Assembly (NCBI RefSeq): GCF_001590795.1
Contig: NZ_JXDL01000001.1
Coordinates: forward strand, 3,093,707 to 3,145,745
Length of the DNA stretch: 52,039 nt
Source of the DNA: Bradyrhizobium sp. AT1
GTDB taxonomy: Bacteria; Pseudomonadota; Alphaproteobacteria; Rhizobiales; Xanthobacteraceae
Direction: 5' to 3'
Shown here: in pieces, positions 41,802 through 51,149 of the stretch
How positions within the stretch are numbered: the first letter of the stretch is position 1
Layout of the letters: each line of letters starts with the position of its first letter
Notes under the pieces: generated by a model
Told to the model about the DNA's origin: nothing
The model's database searches: none
Seen by the model: only the letters and a program-made list of their open reading frames with translations
Translations under genes and position numbers: made by a program

Positions 41802-42731
41802 ATGAGCACGCTTCTCCTTTCCCACAAGGCCTGCCTCGACCATGTCACGCCGCCGGGCCACCCTGAAAGGCCCGACCGCCTGCGCGCGGTGGAGGAAGCG
41901 CTGTCCCATGAGCGCTTCCAGTTCCTGGTGCGCGACCACGCGCCGGAGGGCGATCTCGATCTCGTCACGCTGTGCCACAACGAGCATTACGTCACTGAGC
42001 TTCGCCATATCGCGCCGAGCAGCGGCCTGGTCTATATCGACGGCGACACGTCGATGTCGCCGGGCACGTGGGAAGCGGTGATGCGCGGCGTCGGCGGCGC
42101 GGTCGCGGCGACTGAAGCGGTGATGAACGGCGAGCATCGCAACGCCTTCGTCGCGGTGCGCCCGCCCGGACATCACGCCGAGATCGGCAAGCCGATGGGC
42201 TTCTGCTTCTTCGACAATGTCGCGATCGCCGCGCGCCATGCACAGCGCAAATACGGCATCAAGCGCGCGGCCATCGTCGATTTCGACGTGCATCACGGCA
42301 ACGGCACGCAGGACATCTTCTGGTCGGACCCGACCGTGATGTACTGCTCGACACACCAGATGCCGCTGTTTCCAGGCACCGGCGCCAAGGGTGAACGCGG
42401 CGACCACGACACCATCGTCAACGCGCCACTCGCCTCCGAAGACGGCGGGCCGGAATTCCGCTCGGCGTTCGAGAATCTGATCCTGCCGCAACTCGAAAAA
42501 TTCAGCCCCGAGCTCGTGGTCATCTCCGCCGGCTTCGATGCGCATTATCGCGATCCGCTGGCTTCGTTGAATTTGCGCGCGGAGGATTATGCCTGGGTGA
42601 CGCGCAAGCTGATGGATCTCGCCGACAAGTCCGCGGGCGGACGCGTTGTTTCGGTGCTCGAGGGCGGCTATGACCTGCAAGGACTGAAAGAATCTGTTAC
42701 GGCGCATGTCGGCGCCCTGATGGGCGCCTGA
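41802..42731 (+). CDS. Class II histone deacetylase-like hydrolase
   Basis: 309 residues. The zinc-hydrolase motifs are RPPGHHAEIGKPMGFCFFDN (paired His), IVDFDVHHGNGTQDIF (zinc Asp/His) and ISAGFDAHYRDPLASL (second zinc Asp). In bacteria this fold deacetylates small amines (acetylpolyamines), lysine side chains or other acetyl amides. Substrate unknown. The xseB gene starts 74 bases after its stop. ATG 41802 follows GAGG at about 9 bases. Confidence 0.9.
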   Translation: MSTLLLSHKACLDHVTPPGHPERPDRLRAVEEALSHERFQFLVRDHAPEGDLDLVTLCHNEHYVTELRHIAPSSGLVYIDGDTSMSPGTWEAVMRGVGGAVAATEAVMNGEHRNAFVAVRPPGHHAEIGKPMGFCFFDNVAIAARHAQRKYGIKRAAIVDFDVHHGNGTQDIFWSDPTVMYCSTHQMPLFPGTGAKGERGDHDTIVNAPLASEDGGPEFRSAFENLILPQLEKFSPELVVISAGFDAHYRDPLASLNLRAEDYAWVTRKLMDLADKSAGGRVVSVLEGGYDLQGLKESVTAHVGALMGA

Positions 42732-42805
42732 CGACGCCCGCCACATTAAGCCCGCAAAACCCGCCTTCACTGCACGAAGAGCGAATCGGGCAATCGGAAA
42801 CGGAT

Positions 42806-43057
42806 ATGGCCGAAAACACCCAAGTCGACGTCTCCCGGCTCACCTTCGAGCGCGCGATCGAGGAACTCGAGACGATTGTGAAGCGGCTCGAAGACGGCAA
42901 GGTGCCGCTCGAGGAATCCGTGACGATCTACGAGCGCGGCGAGGCGCTGAAGCGCCGCTGCGAGGAATTGCTGCGCCAGGCCGAGGCCCGCGTCGACAAG
43001 ATCACCACCGATGCCAGCGGTCAGGCCACCGGCACGGCGCCGCTCGACGTTCAGTGA
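42806..43057 (+). CDS. xseB: Exodeoxyribonuclease VII small subunit
   Basis: 83 residues, the usual XseB length. The core TFERAIEELETIVKRLEDGK, VPLEESVTIYERGEALKRRC and EELLRQAEARVDKI matches the small subunit, a coiled-coil that binds XseA in repair and degradation of single-stranded DNA. A helical hairpin without other domains. xseA is not in the window. A hairpin plus T-run follows (43125-43147). Confidence 0.93.
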   Translation: MAENTQVDVSRLTFERAIEELETIVKRLEDGKVPLEESVTIYERGEALKRRCEELLRQAEARVDKITTDASGQATGTAPLDVQ

Positions 43058-43124
43058 ATGAAGCCGAGACTCTTTAATTTGATCTGCTGACGGAGGGCGG
43101 CCCCGCGAATTGTCTTTGCGGGGA

Positions 43125-43147
43125 GCTGCGATGCCGCAGCGATTTTT
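43125..43147 (+). terminator. Intrinsic terminator after xseB
   Basis: GCTGCG (43125-43130) pairs with CGCAGC (43135-43140) around ATGC, then GATTTTT. A second hairpin, CCCCGC/GCGGGG (43101-43123), lies just before. Together they look like a rho-independent stop for the xseB transcript. Confidence 0.6.
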
Positions 43148-43657
43148 GGCGTTGTTCCCGCGAAGCATCGCGGTTCCGTGCAGACCGCATCCGCTCCGGA
43201 ACCGGCCCATCCGAGGGCGAAAAAGGCCTCTTGCGCGCAAAAAAGCCTGCCAAGGAACCCGGCAAGGCCGGAACCCCTCGTCCCCGCCCGCAGTTAACCA
43301 CTCTGGCCCGCCGGTTGCATCTGCATACCCCTAATCGGTCCGGCGGGTTGGCTTTGGCCCAAGCTTTGGTGTAAAGCTGCGCGGAGTGTGGCTTTTTGCA
43401 AGCCTTGCGTGGGCACCGATTACCGACGACAAGCGCTTCAAACTGCTGATGAAATTGGCTGGGACGGACGAAGCCGATCTAAGTGACAGGGATCACAGAG
43501 ACTGAACCGGAGCGCACTTAAGCTTACCTAAGCTTGAAGACGGGGCCTTGCCCCATGCAGGTGGCTCCGACGGTTTGAGGACTCGCGCTGCGCCGATATT
43601 GTGCAAACCCATCGCGCACCGGAATGACCTTCCGGCGCTGACAAATTGGAAATCGCC
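43148..43657. other. 510-base non-coding region before dxs
   Basis: No supported protein. It contains an A/T-richer segment with CTTAAGCTTACCTAAGCTTG (a repeated TAAGCTT, near 43518-43537) and a small hairpin GGGGC-CTT-GCCCC (43542-43554), close before dxs. It may hold the dxs promoter with a long leader, or an unannotated small RNA. The reading frame at 43110-43334 is basic and low in complexity and is not accepted as a gene. Confidence 0.5.
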
Positions 43658-45586
43658 GTGAACGCATACAGTAAGACGCCGCTTCTCGACACCATCCGGA
43701 CGCCGGAAGACCTGCGCAAGCTCAAGGTCGAGCAGGTTCGCCAGGTTGCCGACGAGCTGCGGCAGGAGACCATCGATGCCGTCTCGGTCACCGGCGGTCA
43801 CTTCGGCGCGGGTCTCGGCGTAGTCGAGCTCACCACCGCGATCCATTACGTCTTCGACACGCCGCGCGACCGGCTGATCTGGGACGTCGGCCATCAGGCC
43901 TATCCGCACAAGATTCTCACCGGCCGGCGCGACCGCATCCGCACCCTGCGCACCGGCGGCGGCCTGTCCGGCTTCACCAAGCGTAGCGAGAGCGACTACG
44001 ATCCGTTCGGCGCGGCGCACTCCTCGACCTCGATCTCCGCCGGCCTCGGCATGGCGGTGGCGCGCGACCTCGCCGGCGGCAACAACAACGTCATCGCGGT
44101 CATCGGCGACGGCGCGATGTCGGCAGGCATGGCCTATGAAGCCATGAACAACGCAGGCGCGATGAACTCCCGCCTGATCGTCATCCTCAACGACAACGAC
44201 ATGTCGATCGCGCCGCCCGTCGGCGCCATGAGCGCCTATCTGTCGCGCCTCTACTCCGGCAAGACCTATCGCACGCTGCGCGAGGCCGCCAAGCAGATCA
44301 ACCAGCGTCTGCCCAAGGTCATCGCCAGCCGTGCCAATCGCGTCGAGGAATATTCCCGCGGCTTCATGATGGACGGCGGCACGCTGTTCGAGGAGCTCGG
44401 CTTCTACTATGTCGGCCCGATCGACGGCCACAATCTCGACCATCTGCTGCCCGTCCTGAAGAACGTGCGGGACATGGAGACCGGCCCGATCCTGGTCCAC
44501 GTCGTCACGCAGAAGGGCAAGGGCTACGGCCCGGCGGAAGCCTCCGCCGACAAGTACCACGCCGTCGTCAAGTTCGACGTCGCGACCGGCACCCAGGCCA
44601 AGGCCAAGCCGAATGCGCCGGCCTACCAGAACGTGTTCGGCCAGAGCCTCGTTAAGGAAGCCCAGAAGGACGACAAGATCGTCGCCATCACCGCGGCGAT
44701 GCCGTCGGGCACCGGCGTCGACATCTTCAACAAGGCCTTCCCCGACCGCACCTTCGACGTCGGCATCGCCGAGCAGCACGCTGTGACCTTCGCCGCGGGA
44801 CTCGCGACCGAAGGCTACAAGCCGTTCTGCGCGATCTATTCGACTTTCCTGCAGCGCGGCTACGACCAGATCGTCCATGACGTCGCGATCCAGAGCCTGC
44901 CCGTCCGCTTCGCCATCGACCGCGCCGGCCTTGTCGGCGCCGACGGTGCGACGCATGCCGGCTCGTTCGACAACGCCTATCTCGGCTGTCTGCCGAACAT
45001 GGTGATCATGGCGGCGGCCGACGAGGCCGAGCTCGTGCACATGGTGGCGACCCAGGTTGCGATCAACGACCGTCCGAGCTCGCTGCGCTATCCGCGCGGC
45101 GAGGGCCGCGGCATCGAGATGCCCGAGGTCGGCATTCCGCTCGAGATCGGCAAGGGACGCGTGGTCCGCCAGGGCAGCAAGATCGCCCTGCTCTCCTTCG
45201 GCACCCGCCTCGCCGAATGCGAGAAGGCGGCCGACGAGCTCGCGGCCCATGGCCTGTCGACCACGATTGCGGACGCGCGCTTCATGAAGCCGCTCGACAC
45301 CGAGCTGGTGCTCAAGCTTGCCCGCGACCACGAGATCCTGATCACGATCGAGGAAGGCTCGGTCGGCGGCTTCGGCTCGCATGTCGCGCAGTACCTGACC
45401 GACCAGGGCGTGCTCGACACCGGCATGGTCAAGTTCCGCTCGATGGTGCTGCCCGACGTGTTCCAGGACCACGACACGCCGGCCGCGATGTACGGCCGCG
45501 CCGGTCTCGACGCCAAGGGCATCGTCGCCAAGGTGTTCGAGGCGCTCGGCAAGGACGTGAAGGCCGAGACGGTCAAGCTGGCTTGA
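43658..45586 (+). CDS. dxs: 1-deoxy-D-xylulose-5-phosphate synthase
   Basis: 642 residues. The start codon is GTG 43658, giving [20 protein letters not shown] as in other Bradyrhizobium Dxs; a TTG four codons upstream is in frame. The thiamine diphosphate motif is [20 protein letters not shown] and [12 protein letters not shown], the catalytic His lies in [11 protein letters not shown], and [15 protein letters not shown] and [12 protein letters not shown] mark the transketolase-like domains. The enzyme condenses pyruvate and glyceraldehyde-3-phosphate to start the MEP isoprenoid pathway. It stands alone with no ispA beside it, unlike the xseB-ispA-dxs order known elsewhere. Confidence 0.97.
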   Translation: MNAYSKTPLLDTIRTPEDLRKLKVEQVRQVADELRQETIDAVSVTGGHFGAGLGVVELTTAIHYVFDTPRDRLIWDVGHQAYPHKILTGRRDRIRTLRTGGGLSGFTKRSESDYDPFGAAHSSTSISAGLGMAVARDLAGGNNNVIAVIGDGAMSAGMAYEAMNNAGAMNSRLIVILNDNDMSIAPPVGAMSAYLSRLYSGKTYRTLREAAKQINQRLPKVIASRANRVEEYSRGFMMDGGTLFEELGFYYVGPIDGHNLDHLLPVLKNVRDMETGPILVHVVTQKGKGYGPAEASADKYHAVVKFDVATGTQAKAKPNAPAYQNVFGQSLVKEAQKDDKIVAITAAMPSGTGVDIFNKAFPDRTFDVGIAEQHAVTFAAGLATEGYKPFCAIYSTFLQRGYDQIVHDVAIQSLPVRFAIDRAGLVGADGATHAGSFDNAYLGCLPNMVIMAAADEAELVHMVATQVAINDRPSSLRYPRGEGRGIEMPEVGIPLEIGKGRVVRQGSKIALLSFGTRLAECEKAADELAAHGLSTTIADARFMKPLDTELVLKLARDHEILITIEEGSVGGFGSHVAQYLTDQGVLDTGMVKFRSMVLPDVFQDHDTPAAMYGRAGLDAKGIVAKVFEALGKDVKAETVKLA

Positions 45587-45594
45587 TGTTTCAC

Positions 45595-45671
45595 CTCTCC
45601 CGCTTGCTTGCGGGAGAGCGGAGGCCGCCTCCGGCGGCTGTGCTTTGAGAACGCCGGGGCGATGCCCCGGC
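45595..45671. repeat. Hairpin cluster in the 318-base gap after dxs
   Basis: A perfect 9-base stem CTCTCCCGC/GCGGGAGAG (45595-45618), a CCGCC/GGCGG hairpin, and GCCGGGGC/GCCCCGGC near 45653-45671 follow each other. The first lies just beyond the dxs stop and could terminate it. The rest of the gap to 45904 shows no gene. The CTCTCCCGC arm is of the same kind as those at 73-96 and 15857-15989. Confidence 0.65.
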
Positions 45672-45904
45672 TGTCGCACAGCGTGGGATGGGGGCCTTCT
45701 CCTCTTTGAGGGGTCTTGCTGGCGGCGCCCCCTCTCCCGGGCTCGAGATTTTCGTCATTCGCTTCATCAAATACCGGCCGCTTCATGGGCCGGCAGGTCG
45801 ACACGCAGGGCCTGACGGTCGAGGCTTGCGTCCGGATGGCGGCCGCGCGATTGATCGCTAAATAAGCCCATCAATCTTCCCACGAATCGCCCCATGAGAG
45901 CGTG

Positions 45905-46639
45905 ATGCCCCCTGCCCGCAAGCGCGCAGATATATTGCTGGTCGAGCGCGGCCTGTTCGAGAGCCGGGCCCGGGCGCGTGCGGCGATCGAGGCCGGCCTC
46001 GTCACGGCCGACGACAAGCAGGTTTCAAAACCTTCGGAGACGATCGCCGAGGACGCCGTGATCCAGGCCGAGCCTGCGCACCCCTACGTCTCGCGCGGCG
46101 GCGTCAAGCTCGCCGGCGCGCTGGAGCGCTACAGCATCGAGATCGAGGATCATGTCTGCCTCGACGTCGGCGCTTCCACCGGCGGCTTCACCGAGGTGCT
46201 GCTCGCGAACGGCGCGAGCCTCGTGTTCGCCATCGATGTCGGCACCAGCCAGCTGCATCCCTCGCTGCGCGGTCATCCCAAGATCGTGTCGATGGAGGAG
46301 ACCGACATCCGCCTCTATGACGGCAAGCGGCTGCCGGCGCGGCCCGATGTCGTCGTCATCGACGTCTCCTTCATCTCGCTCAAGACGGTGCTGCCGGTGG
46401 CGCTGTCCCTCGCCGCCGCGCCGATGAGCCTGCTGGCGCTGATCAAGCCGCAATTCGAGGCAGACAGGAAGCACAACAAGAAGGGCATCGTGCGCGACGC
46501 CGCCGTGCACAAGGAGATCTGCGACGACATCGCCGCCTTCGCCGCGTCGCTCGGCTGCACCGATATCGAGATATTTCCCTCCTCGATTGCCGGCGGCGAC
46601 GGCAATATCGAGTTCTTCCTGGGAGCGCGCCGTGGTTGA
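45905..46639 (+). CDS. tlyA: TlyA family RNA 2'-O-methyltransferase
   Basis: 244 residues. The S4 RNA-binding domain is at the N-terminus ([20 protein letters not shown]), followed by an FtsJ-like methyltransferase: [20 protein letters not shown] for SAM binding, [19 protein letters not shown], then [16 protein letters not shown]. This class 2'-O-methylates rRNA cytidines in the mycobacterial model and is also called hemolysin TlyA. GTG 45902 next to ATG 45905 is an alternative start. Its end overlaps the next gene by 8 bases. Confidence 0.9.
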   Translation: MPPARKRADILLVERGLFESRARARAAIEAGLVTADDKQVSKPSETIAEDAVIQAEPAHPYVSRGGVKLAGALERYSIEIEDHVCLDVGASTGGFTEVLLANGASLVFAIDVGTSQLHPSLRGHPKIVSMEETDIRLYDGKRLPARPDVVVIDVSFISLKTVLPVALSLAAAPMSLLALIKPQFEADRKHNKKGIVRDAAVHKEICDDIAAFAASLGCTDIEIFPSSIAGGDGNIEFFLGARRG

Positions 46640-47879
46640 GCGTCTGACCATCGATCACGTCGGCCATCGCGGTGACGGCGTCTGCCTCTCGGCGGGCGAT
46701 GCGGTCTATGTGCCTTACACGCTTGGCGGCGAGACCGTCGAGGTCGACCACGTCGTGGGCCACCACCCTGATCGACGCAAGCTGCTCGCGGTCGACGTCG
46801 CGAGCTCCGAGCGTGTCGCGCCGTTCTGTCCGCATTTCGGCGTCTGCGGCGGCTGCGCCATCCAGCACTGGGCGGCTGAGCCCTATCACGCCTGGAAGCG
46901 GGGCATCGTGGTCGAGACGCTGGCGCAGGCCGGCATCGATTGCGCGGTGGCGCCGCTGGTCGATGCTCATGGCGCCGGGCGCCGGCGCATCACCCTGCAC
47001 GGCCGCTTCGGCACGCATGACGTCCTCAAGGTCGGTTTCTCCGCGACCAACTCGCATGACGTCATCCCAATCGATCGCTGCCCGATCCTCGATCCCGCAC
47101 TCGACGGTGCGCTCGATGCCGCCTGGGCGATCGCCGAGCCGCTGACGTCCAGGATGCCGGTCACCAAGCCGCTCGACATCCAGGTCACCGCCACCGCCAA
47201 CGGCCTCGACGTCGACGTGCGCGGCTCCGGCCCGCTGCCGACGGCGCTGGTCACGGCGCTTTCGGGCGTCGCCGAGCAGCACCGCCTGGCGCGGCTGACG
47301 CGGCATGGCGAGCTGGTGCTGCAGCGCCTGCCGCCGACGGTGAAAATGGGCCGCGCGGAGGTGACGCTGCCGCCGGGCTCGTTCCTGCAGGCGACCGTCG
47401 CAGGCGAAGAGACGCTGGCCGCGCTCGTCGCGGAACGCATCGGCAAGGCCAAGGAGGTTCTCGACCTCTTCTGCGGCGTCGGCCCGTTCGCGCTACGGCT
47501 CGCCGAGAAGGCGCGAGTCACGGCCTATGACAACGACGCCGGTGCGATCGCGGCCTTGGCGAAGGCCGCGCGCACGCCCGGTCTGAAGCCGATCAAGGCC
47601 GAGCCTCGCGACCTGTTCCGCCGCCCCCTGGTGCCGCCTGAGCTGCGCGACTTCGACGCCGTGGTGTTCGACCCGCCGCGCCAGGGCGCGCAGGCTCAGG
47701 CGCTGAAGCTTGCCGCAAGCAAGGTGCCTGTCGTGGTCGCAGTGTCCTGCAACGTCGCGACCTTTGCCCGTGACGCGCGTCTGCTGATCGACGGCGGTTA
47801 CCGGCTGGAGGCGGTGGTGCCGGTCGACCAGTTCCGGCACACGCCGCATGTGGAGCTGGTGGCGCGGTTCAGCCGGTGA
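46632..47879 (+). CDS. RlmD/RumA-like 23S rRNA (uracil-5)-methyltransferase
   Basis: 415 residues. GTG 46632 starts inside tlyA. A TRAM-like N-terminus is followed by the iron-sulfur cluster cysteines [16 protein letters not shown] (C66, C72, C75). SAM motif [32 protein letters not shown] and the nucleophile Cys in [14 protein letters not shown] are all present. It methylates uridine C5 in 23S rRNA; which position is unclear because several paralogs share this layout. Translation is probably coupled to tlyA. Confidence 0.88.
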   Translation: MVERLTIDHVGHRGDGVCLSAGDAVYVPYTLGGETVEVDHVVGHHPDRRKLLAVDVASSERVAPFCPHFGVCGGCAIQHWAAEPYHAWKRGIVVETLAQAGIDCAVAPLVDAHGAGRRRITLHGRFGTHDVLKVGFSATNSHDVIPIDRCPILDPALDGALDAAWAIAEPLTSRMPVTKPLDIQVTATANGLDVDVRGSGPLPTALVTALSGVAEQHRLARLTRHGELVLQRLPPTVKMGRAEVTLPPGSFLQATVAGEETLAALVAERIGKAKEVLDLFCGVGPFALRLAEKARVTAYDNDAGAIAALAKAARTPGLKPIKAEPRDLFRRPLVPPELRDFDAVVFDPPRQGAQAQALKLAASKVPVVVAVSCNVATFARDARLLIDGGYRLEAVVPVDQFRHTPHVELVARFSR

Positions 47880-47889
47880 CGCCGGATCG

Positions 47890-48741
47890 CTACGCCGACG
47901 GCTCGAATTGCGGCTGCCATCGCAAGAGGTAGGACTGCAGCGAGCGCACCGCGATCGCGAGCAGGATGCCGACGAACATCATGACGAAGATGGCGACCAT
48001 CATCTCGCTGGCGTTGGCCCGCGCCTCAGCCTCGATGATGAGCTTGCCGAGGCCGCGCTCGGCGCCGATGAACTCGCCGACGATGACGCCGATCAGCGCG
48101 AAAGATACGGCGGGCAGGAGCGAAGCGAACACCCACGCCAGCGCCGACGGAATCACGACGGTCCGCAGCACGGTAAACTCGCTGGCCCCGAGCAGACGAG
48201 CGGCGGCGATCTGGTCGCGATCGACCGCGCGCGTTCCCTCGAAAGTGTTGAAGAACACCACGAAAAACACCACGAGCCAGGCGGTTGCGATTTTGGAGAG
48301 ATCGCCGAGGCCGAAGATCAGGATGACGAGCGGCACCAGCGCAATGCGCGGGATCGAGTTGAGCGCCACGATGTAGGGACCGAACGCGCGGGCCAGGAAA
48401 TCCGAACGGCCGAGAATAAGGCCGGCTGCGATGCCGCTTGCCGAGCCGAACAGAAAGCCCCACCACGTGTTCTTCAAGGTGACGACCGTCGCAAGCCACA
48501 GATTGTTGTCGTTGCCTTTGAGGCAGGCGGCAAAGCCGTTTGTATCGGCAAAGCAACCGAGCCGCAGAAAACTCTGCCAGATCAGCGACGGCTTCGCGAC
48601 GAAATAGGGATCGAGGATCTTCGGCACATAGGCCCTCGGCAGCAGCGCCTTGCTCCATTCGAAGCCCCACTGCCAGACGACGAGAATGGCGGCGAGGATG
48701 GCCAGTTGCCAGAACAGGACGGCGGTGCGGCTGTTGGACAT
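47890..48741 (-). CDS. ABC transporter permease (SsuC/TauC/NrtB type)
   Basis: 283 residues with about six helices, including LFWQLAILAAILVVWQWGFE at the start. The EAA loop is present around RDQIAAARLLGASEFTVLRT, followed by VVIPSALAWVFASL. This family imports nitrate, taurine, sulfonates or thiamine-precursor molecules. The stop lies 2 bases from the ATPase gene, so it is the last gene in that operon (transcribed leftward). Confidence 0.87.
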   Translation of the reverse strand: MSNSRTAVLFWQLAILAAILVVWQWGFEWSKALLPRAYVPKILDPYFVAKPSLIWQSFLRLGCFADTNGFAACLKGNDNNLWLATVVTLKNTWWGFLFGSASGIAAGLILGRSDFLARAFGPYIVALNSIPRIALVPLVILIFGLGDLSKIATAWLVVFFVVFFNTFEGTRAVDRDQIAAARLLGASEFTVLRTVVIPSALAWVFASLLPAVSFALIGVIVGEFIGAERGLGKLIIEAEARANASEMMVAIFVMMFVGILLAIAVRSLQSYLLRWQPQFEPSA

Positions 48742-48743
48742 GG

Positions 48744-49592
48744 TCAGTCGGCCCTGGTGCGGCGGAACTCTTCGCCGAGCGAATGCCAGATGTGCGAGTA
48801 GAGACGGCCGAATTCGGCGGTCTCGCGCAACGAGACAGGATCGCGCGGACGCGGGATGGCGACGTCGAAATCTTCCTTGAGACGCCCCGGCCGCGCCGAG
48901 AGCAGGATGATGCGGCTCGCCAGGGTCAGGGCTTCGCCAAGATCGTGCGTCACGAACAGCACGGTTTGCCGCTCGCGTTCCCAGATCTCCAGCAGCGTCT
49001 TGTGCATCTCCAGCTTGGTGTGGGTGTCGAGGGCGCCGAACGGCTCGTCCATCAGCAGGATCTCGGGCTCCAGGATCAGCGTGCGCATCAAGGCGACGCG
49101 CTGGCGCATGCCGCCGGACAGCATGCGCGGAAAGCTCTGCGCAAAGCCCGTGAGCCCGGCCTTCTCGACGGCCGCAGCGACGCGTGCTGCGCGCTCGGCC
49201 TTCGGCAGGCCCGCGATCTCGAGCCCATAGCCGATGTTCTGCTCCACGGTCCGCCAGGGAAACAGCGTATCGCGCTGGAAGACGTAGCCGACCCCAGGGT
49301 TGACCTGGCCGGTCTCGACCGTGTCGTCATCGATCAGGATGCGTCCGCCGGAGCGCGGCAGCAGCCCCGCGACCATGTTGAGAATGGTGCTCTTGCCGCA
49401 GCCGGATGGGCCGAGCAGCGCAACGAACTCGCCCTGCTTGACCTCGAAGGAGACGTCATCCACCGCGACGAATTCGCGGCCCGAGGCGTTGAAGCGCTTG
49501 GCAAGCCTCTGCACCGCGATGCGGGTGCGCGCCGCCGCTGTTTCATCCTCGCCACGCGCAAGCGCGAGGCCCTGGCCTGGCGCGGCGATCAT
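48744..49592 (-). CDS. ABC transporter ATPase (SsuB/TauB type)
   Basis: 282 residues. Walker A ALLGPSGCGKSTILNMVAGL, signature MLSGGMRQRVALMRTLILEP and Walker B ILLMDEPFGALDTHTKLEMH are present, followed by the switch His in FVTHDLGEALTLASRIILLS. Complete and probably functional. ATG 49592 overlaps the stop of the upstream binding-protein reading frame (ATGA). Confidence 0.92.
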   Translation of the reverse strand: MIAAPGQGLALARGEDETAAARTRIAVQRLAKRFNASGREFVAVDDVSFEVKQGEFVALLGPSGCGKSTILNMVAGLLPRSGGRILIDDDTVETGQVNPGVGYVFQRDTLFPWRTVEQNIGYGLEIAGLPKAERAARVAAAVEKAGLTGFAQSFPRMLSGGMRQRVALMRTLILEPEILLMDEPFGALDTHTKLEMHKTLLEIWERERQTVLFVTHDLGEALTLASRIILLSARPGRLKEDFDVAIPRPRDPVSLRETAEFGRLYSHIWHSLGEEFRRTRAD

Positions 49593-50431
49593 TTGTATTT
49601 CGCCCTCGCCGCCTGGAGGAAGCTCATGTCCACGGCATCCTCGTATTTGGTCTCGGGAATATCCGTGCCCTTGCGGTACCAGGGCTTGCCGCCACGCTCG
49701 AACGCAGCCTTGCCGATGACACCGTCATAGGCCCAGGTCGATTTGTCGAAGCCGAGCTCGGCACTGATTGCGTCGGGATCGATCCCTGAGAAATATTTCG
49801 GCGTGACCAGTGCCTGCACTTCCGCGAGCGGCGTCGCCTTCACGAAGGCCATCGCGCGATAGATCGCGTTGACATAGGCCTGCACCATCGCCTTGTCCTG
49901 CTCGACCGTGTCCTGCAGCGTGTAGATCACCAGGACGGGCAATGTCCCGCCGAAATCCTTCTCGAACACGCCCGGCTTCGAGGTGTCGTAGACCGTCCTG
50001 CCAAAGCCCTTCTTTTCGACCTCGACGATCCAGCTCGGCGGCGCCATGATGGCGTCGAACTGCTTGGTCTGGAGCGAGGGGAACATCGTGTTGGGCCCGC
50101 CGCCCGCGACCCAGTTCACCTTGCTGCCGAGGCCACGCGCTTCGAACACATAGGTGCCGAACACCCATGTGCCGGACCCGATCGCGGTGGCGGCGACGAT
50201 CGGCTTGGCGCCGTCGGCACGCTTATAGTCGGCGAGCTTTTCGACCGTATTGATGCCGCTGTCGTAGAGGTCCTGCCGGACCATGATGTTGGCATAAGAG
50301 CACACCATCTCGGTCGCGAGCAGGATCTTGCAGGGCTTGCCGGCGCGCGGCGAACCGCATCGCGGCTTCGTGCTGGCGAAGAATCCCACCAGCGGCGCGG
50401 CCCAACCGGCGATCGCGGCGGTGAGGCGCAA
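49589..50431 (-). pseudogene. NitT/TauT-type substrate-binding protein, N-terminally truncated
   Basis: The 280-codon frame lacks a signal peptide and the first part of the binding fold. Recognisable sequence begins around RAGKPCKILLATEMVCSYAN and continues with ATAIGSGTWVFGTYVFEARG, GGGPNTMFPSLQTKQFDAIM and PPSWIVEVEKKGFG, as expected for the C-terminal two-thirds of a receptor of about 340 residues. The first 30 or so codons match nothing of the kind. About 100 residues with the export signal appear lost. The frame change coincides with the 5' end of the GntR gene (about 50350-50375), so a deletion has probably joined the two genes. It could not act in the periplasm as is. Confidence 0.6.
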
Positions 50432-51044
50432 CGAGCAAGTTTATGCGAGCATCGCCGGCGATTTGCTCGCGAGCCGGCTGCCGGCAGACATCACCGAAGC
50501 GGAGCTGATGCGCCGCTACGACGTCACGCGCGCCGAGCTGCAGCGGCTGCTGGACCGGATTGCCGCCGAGGGCTGGATCGCACGCCTGCCCGGGTATGGC
50601 TGGCGCTTTGCGGAGACGGTCTCGAGCCCCGAAGCGCAAACGCAGGCCAAGGCATTTCGCGCGGTGATCGAGCCGGCGGCCATCGCGCAGCCGGGCTTTG
50701 CGCTGCCGCAGGAGGTGATCGTACGCCTGCGCGAGCGCCAGCAACGCGTATTCGAAGGCGAGCTCGACAAGATGACGATCGGCGAGATCTTTCAGTCCGG
50801 CTGCGAATTCCACGAAGAGATCATTCGCGGCGCCGGCAATCCCTTCTTTCTCGAAGCGCTCAGGCGGGTGAACTCGATCAGACGCCTGTTCGCCTATCGC
50901 AGCTTCGCCGACCGCGAGGGCATGCGGCGGCACGTGCGTGAACATTTGCGCCTGCTCGACGTCCTGGAGACGCGACGCTATGCGGAGGCGGCGGAACTGA
51001 TGGCCAGGCATCTGCAGCGCCCGCTGGTGGCGGGCTTGTCATGA
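50421..51044 (+). CDS. GntR family (FCD) regulator, probably shortened at its N-terminus
   Basis: 207 residues from GTG 50421; TTG 50328 and GTG 50370 are in-frame alternatives. A winged helix remains (DITEAELMRRYDVTRAELQR and IAAEGWIARLPGYGWRF), followed by an FCD ligand domain ending HVREHLRLLDVLETRRYAEA. The residues before the helix (HRGFVLAKNPTSG) look like the end of a lost first winged helix, as in the two-helix regulators of this type. The 5' end overlaps the truncated binding-protein frame on the other strand. It may still bind DNA through the remaining helix. Confidence 0.65.
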   Translation: MRRNEQVYASIAGDLLASRLPADITEAELMRRYDVTRAELQRLLDRIAAEGWIARLPGYGWRFAETVSSPEAQTQAKAFRAVIEPAAIAQPGFALPQEVIVRLRERQQRVFEGELDKMTIGEIFQSGCEFHEEIIRGAGNPFFLEALRRVNSIRRLFAYRSFADREGMRRHVREHLRLLDVLETRRYAEAAELMARHLQRPLVAGLS

Positions 51045-51149
51045 TGCGCAAATCGGCTGGGTTCGCCATCCGATCTTGATTCCGGTCAATCGTTCCGGAG
51101 CCCATTGCTGCTAGACGCATCCTGCGCAACGGCATGGAGTGGAATCTTG

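Noticed and set aside
43110..43334. 74-codon plus-strand frame after xseB
   Set aside because: Starts inside the hairpins that end xseB, is Pro/Arg-rich and lacks a ribosome-binding site.
43493..45679. Long minus-strand frame opposite dxs
   Set aside because: It is the antisense shadow of dxs in GC-rich DNA; no family motif and the plus strand has a certain gene.
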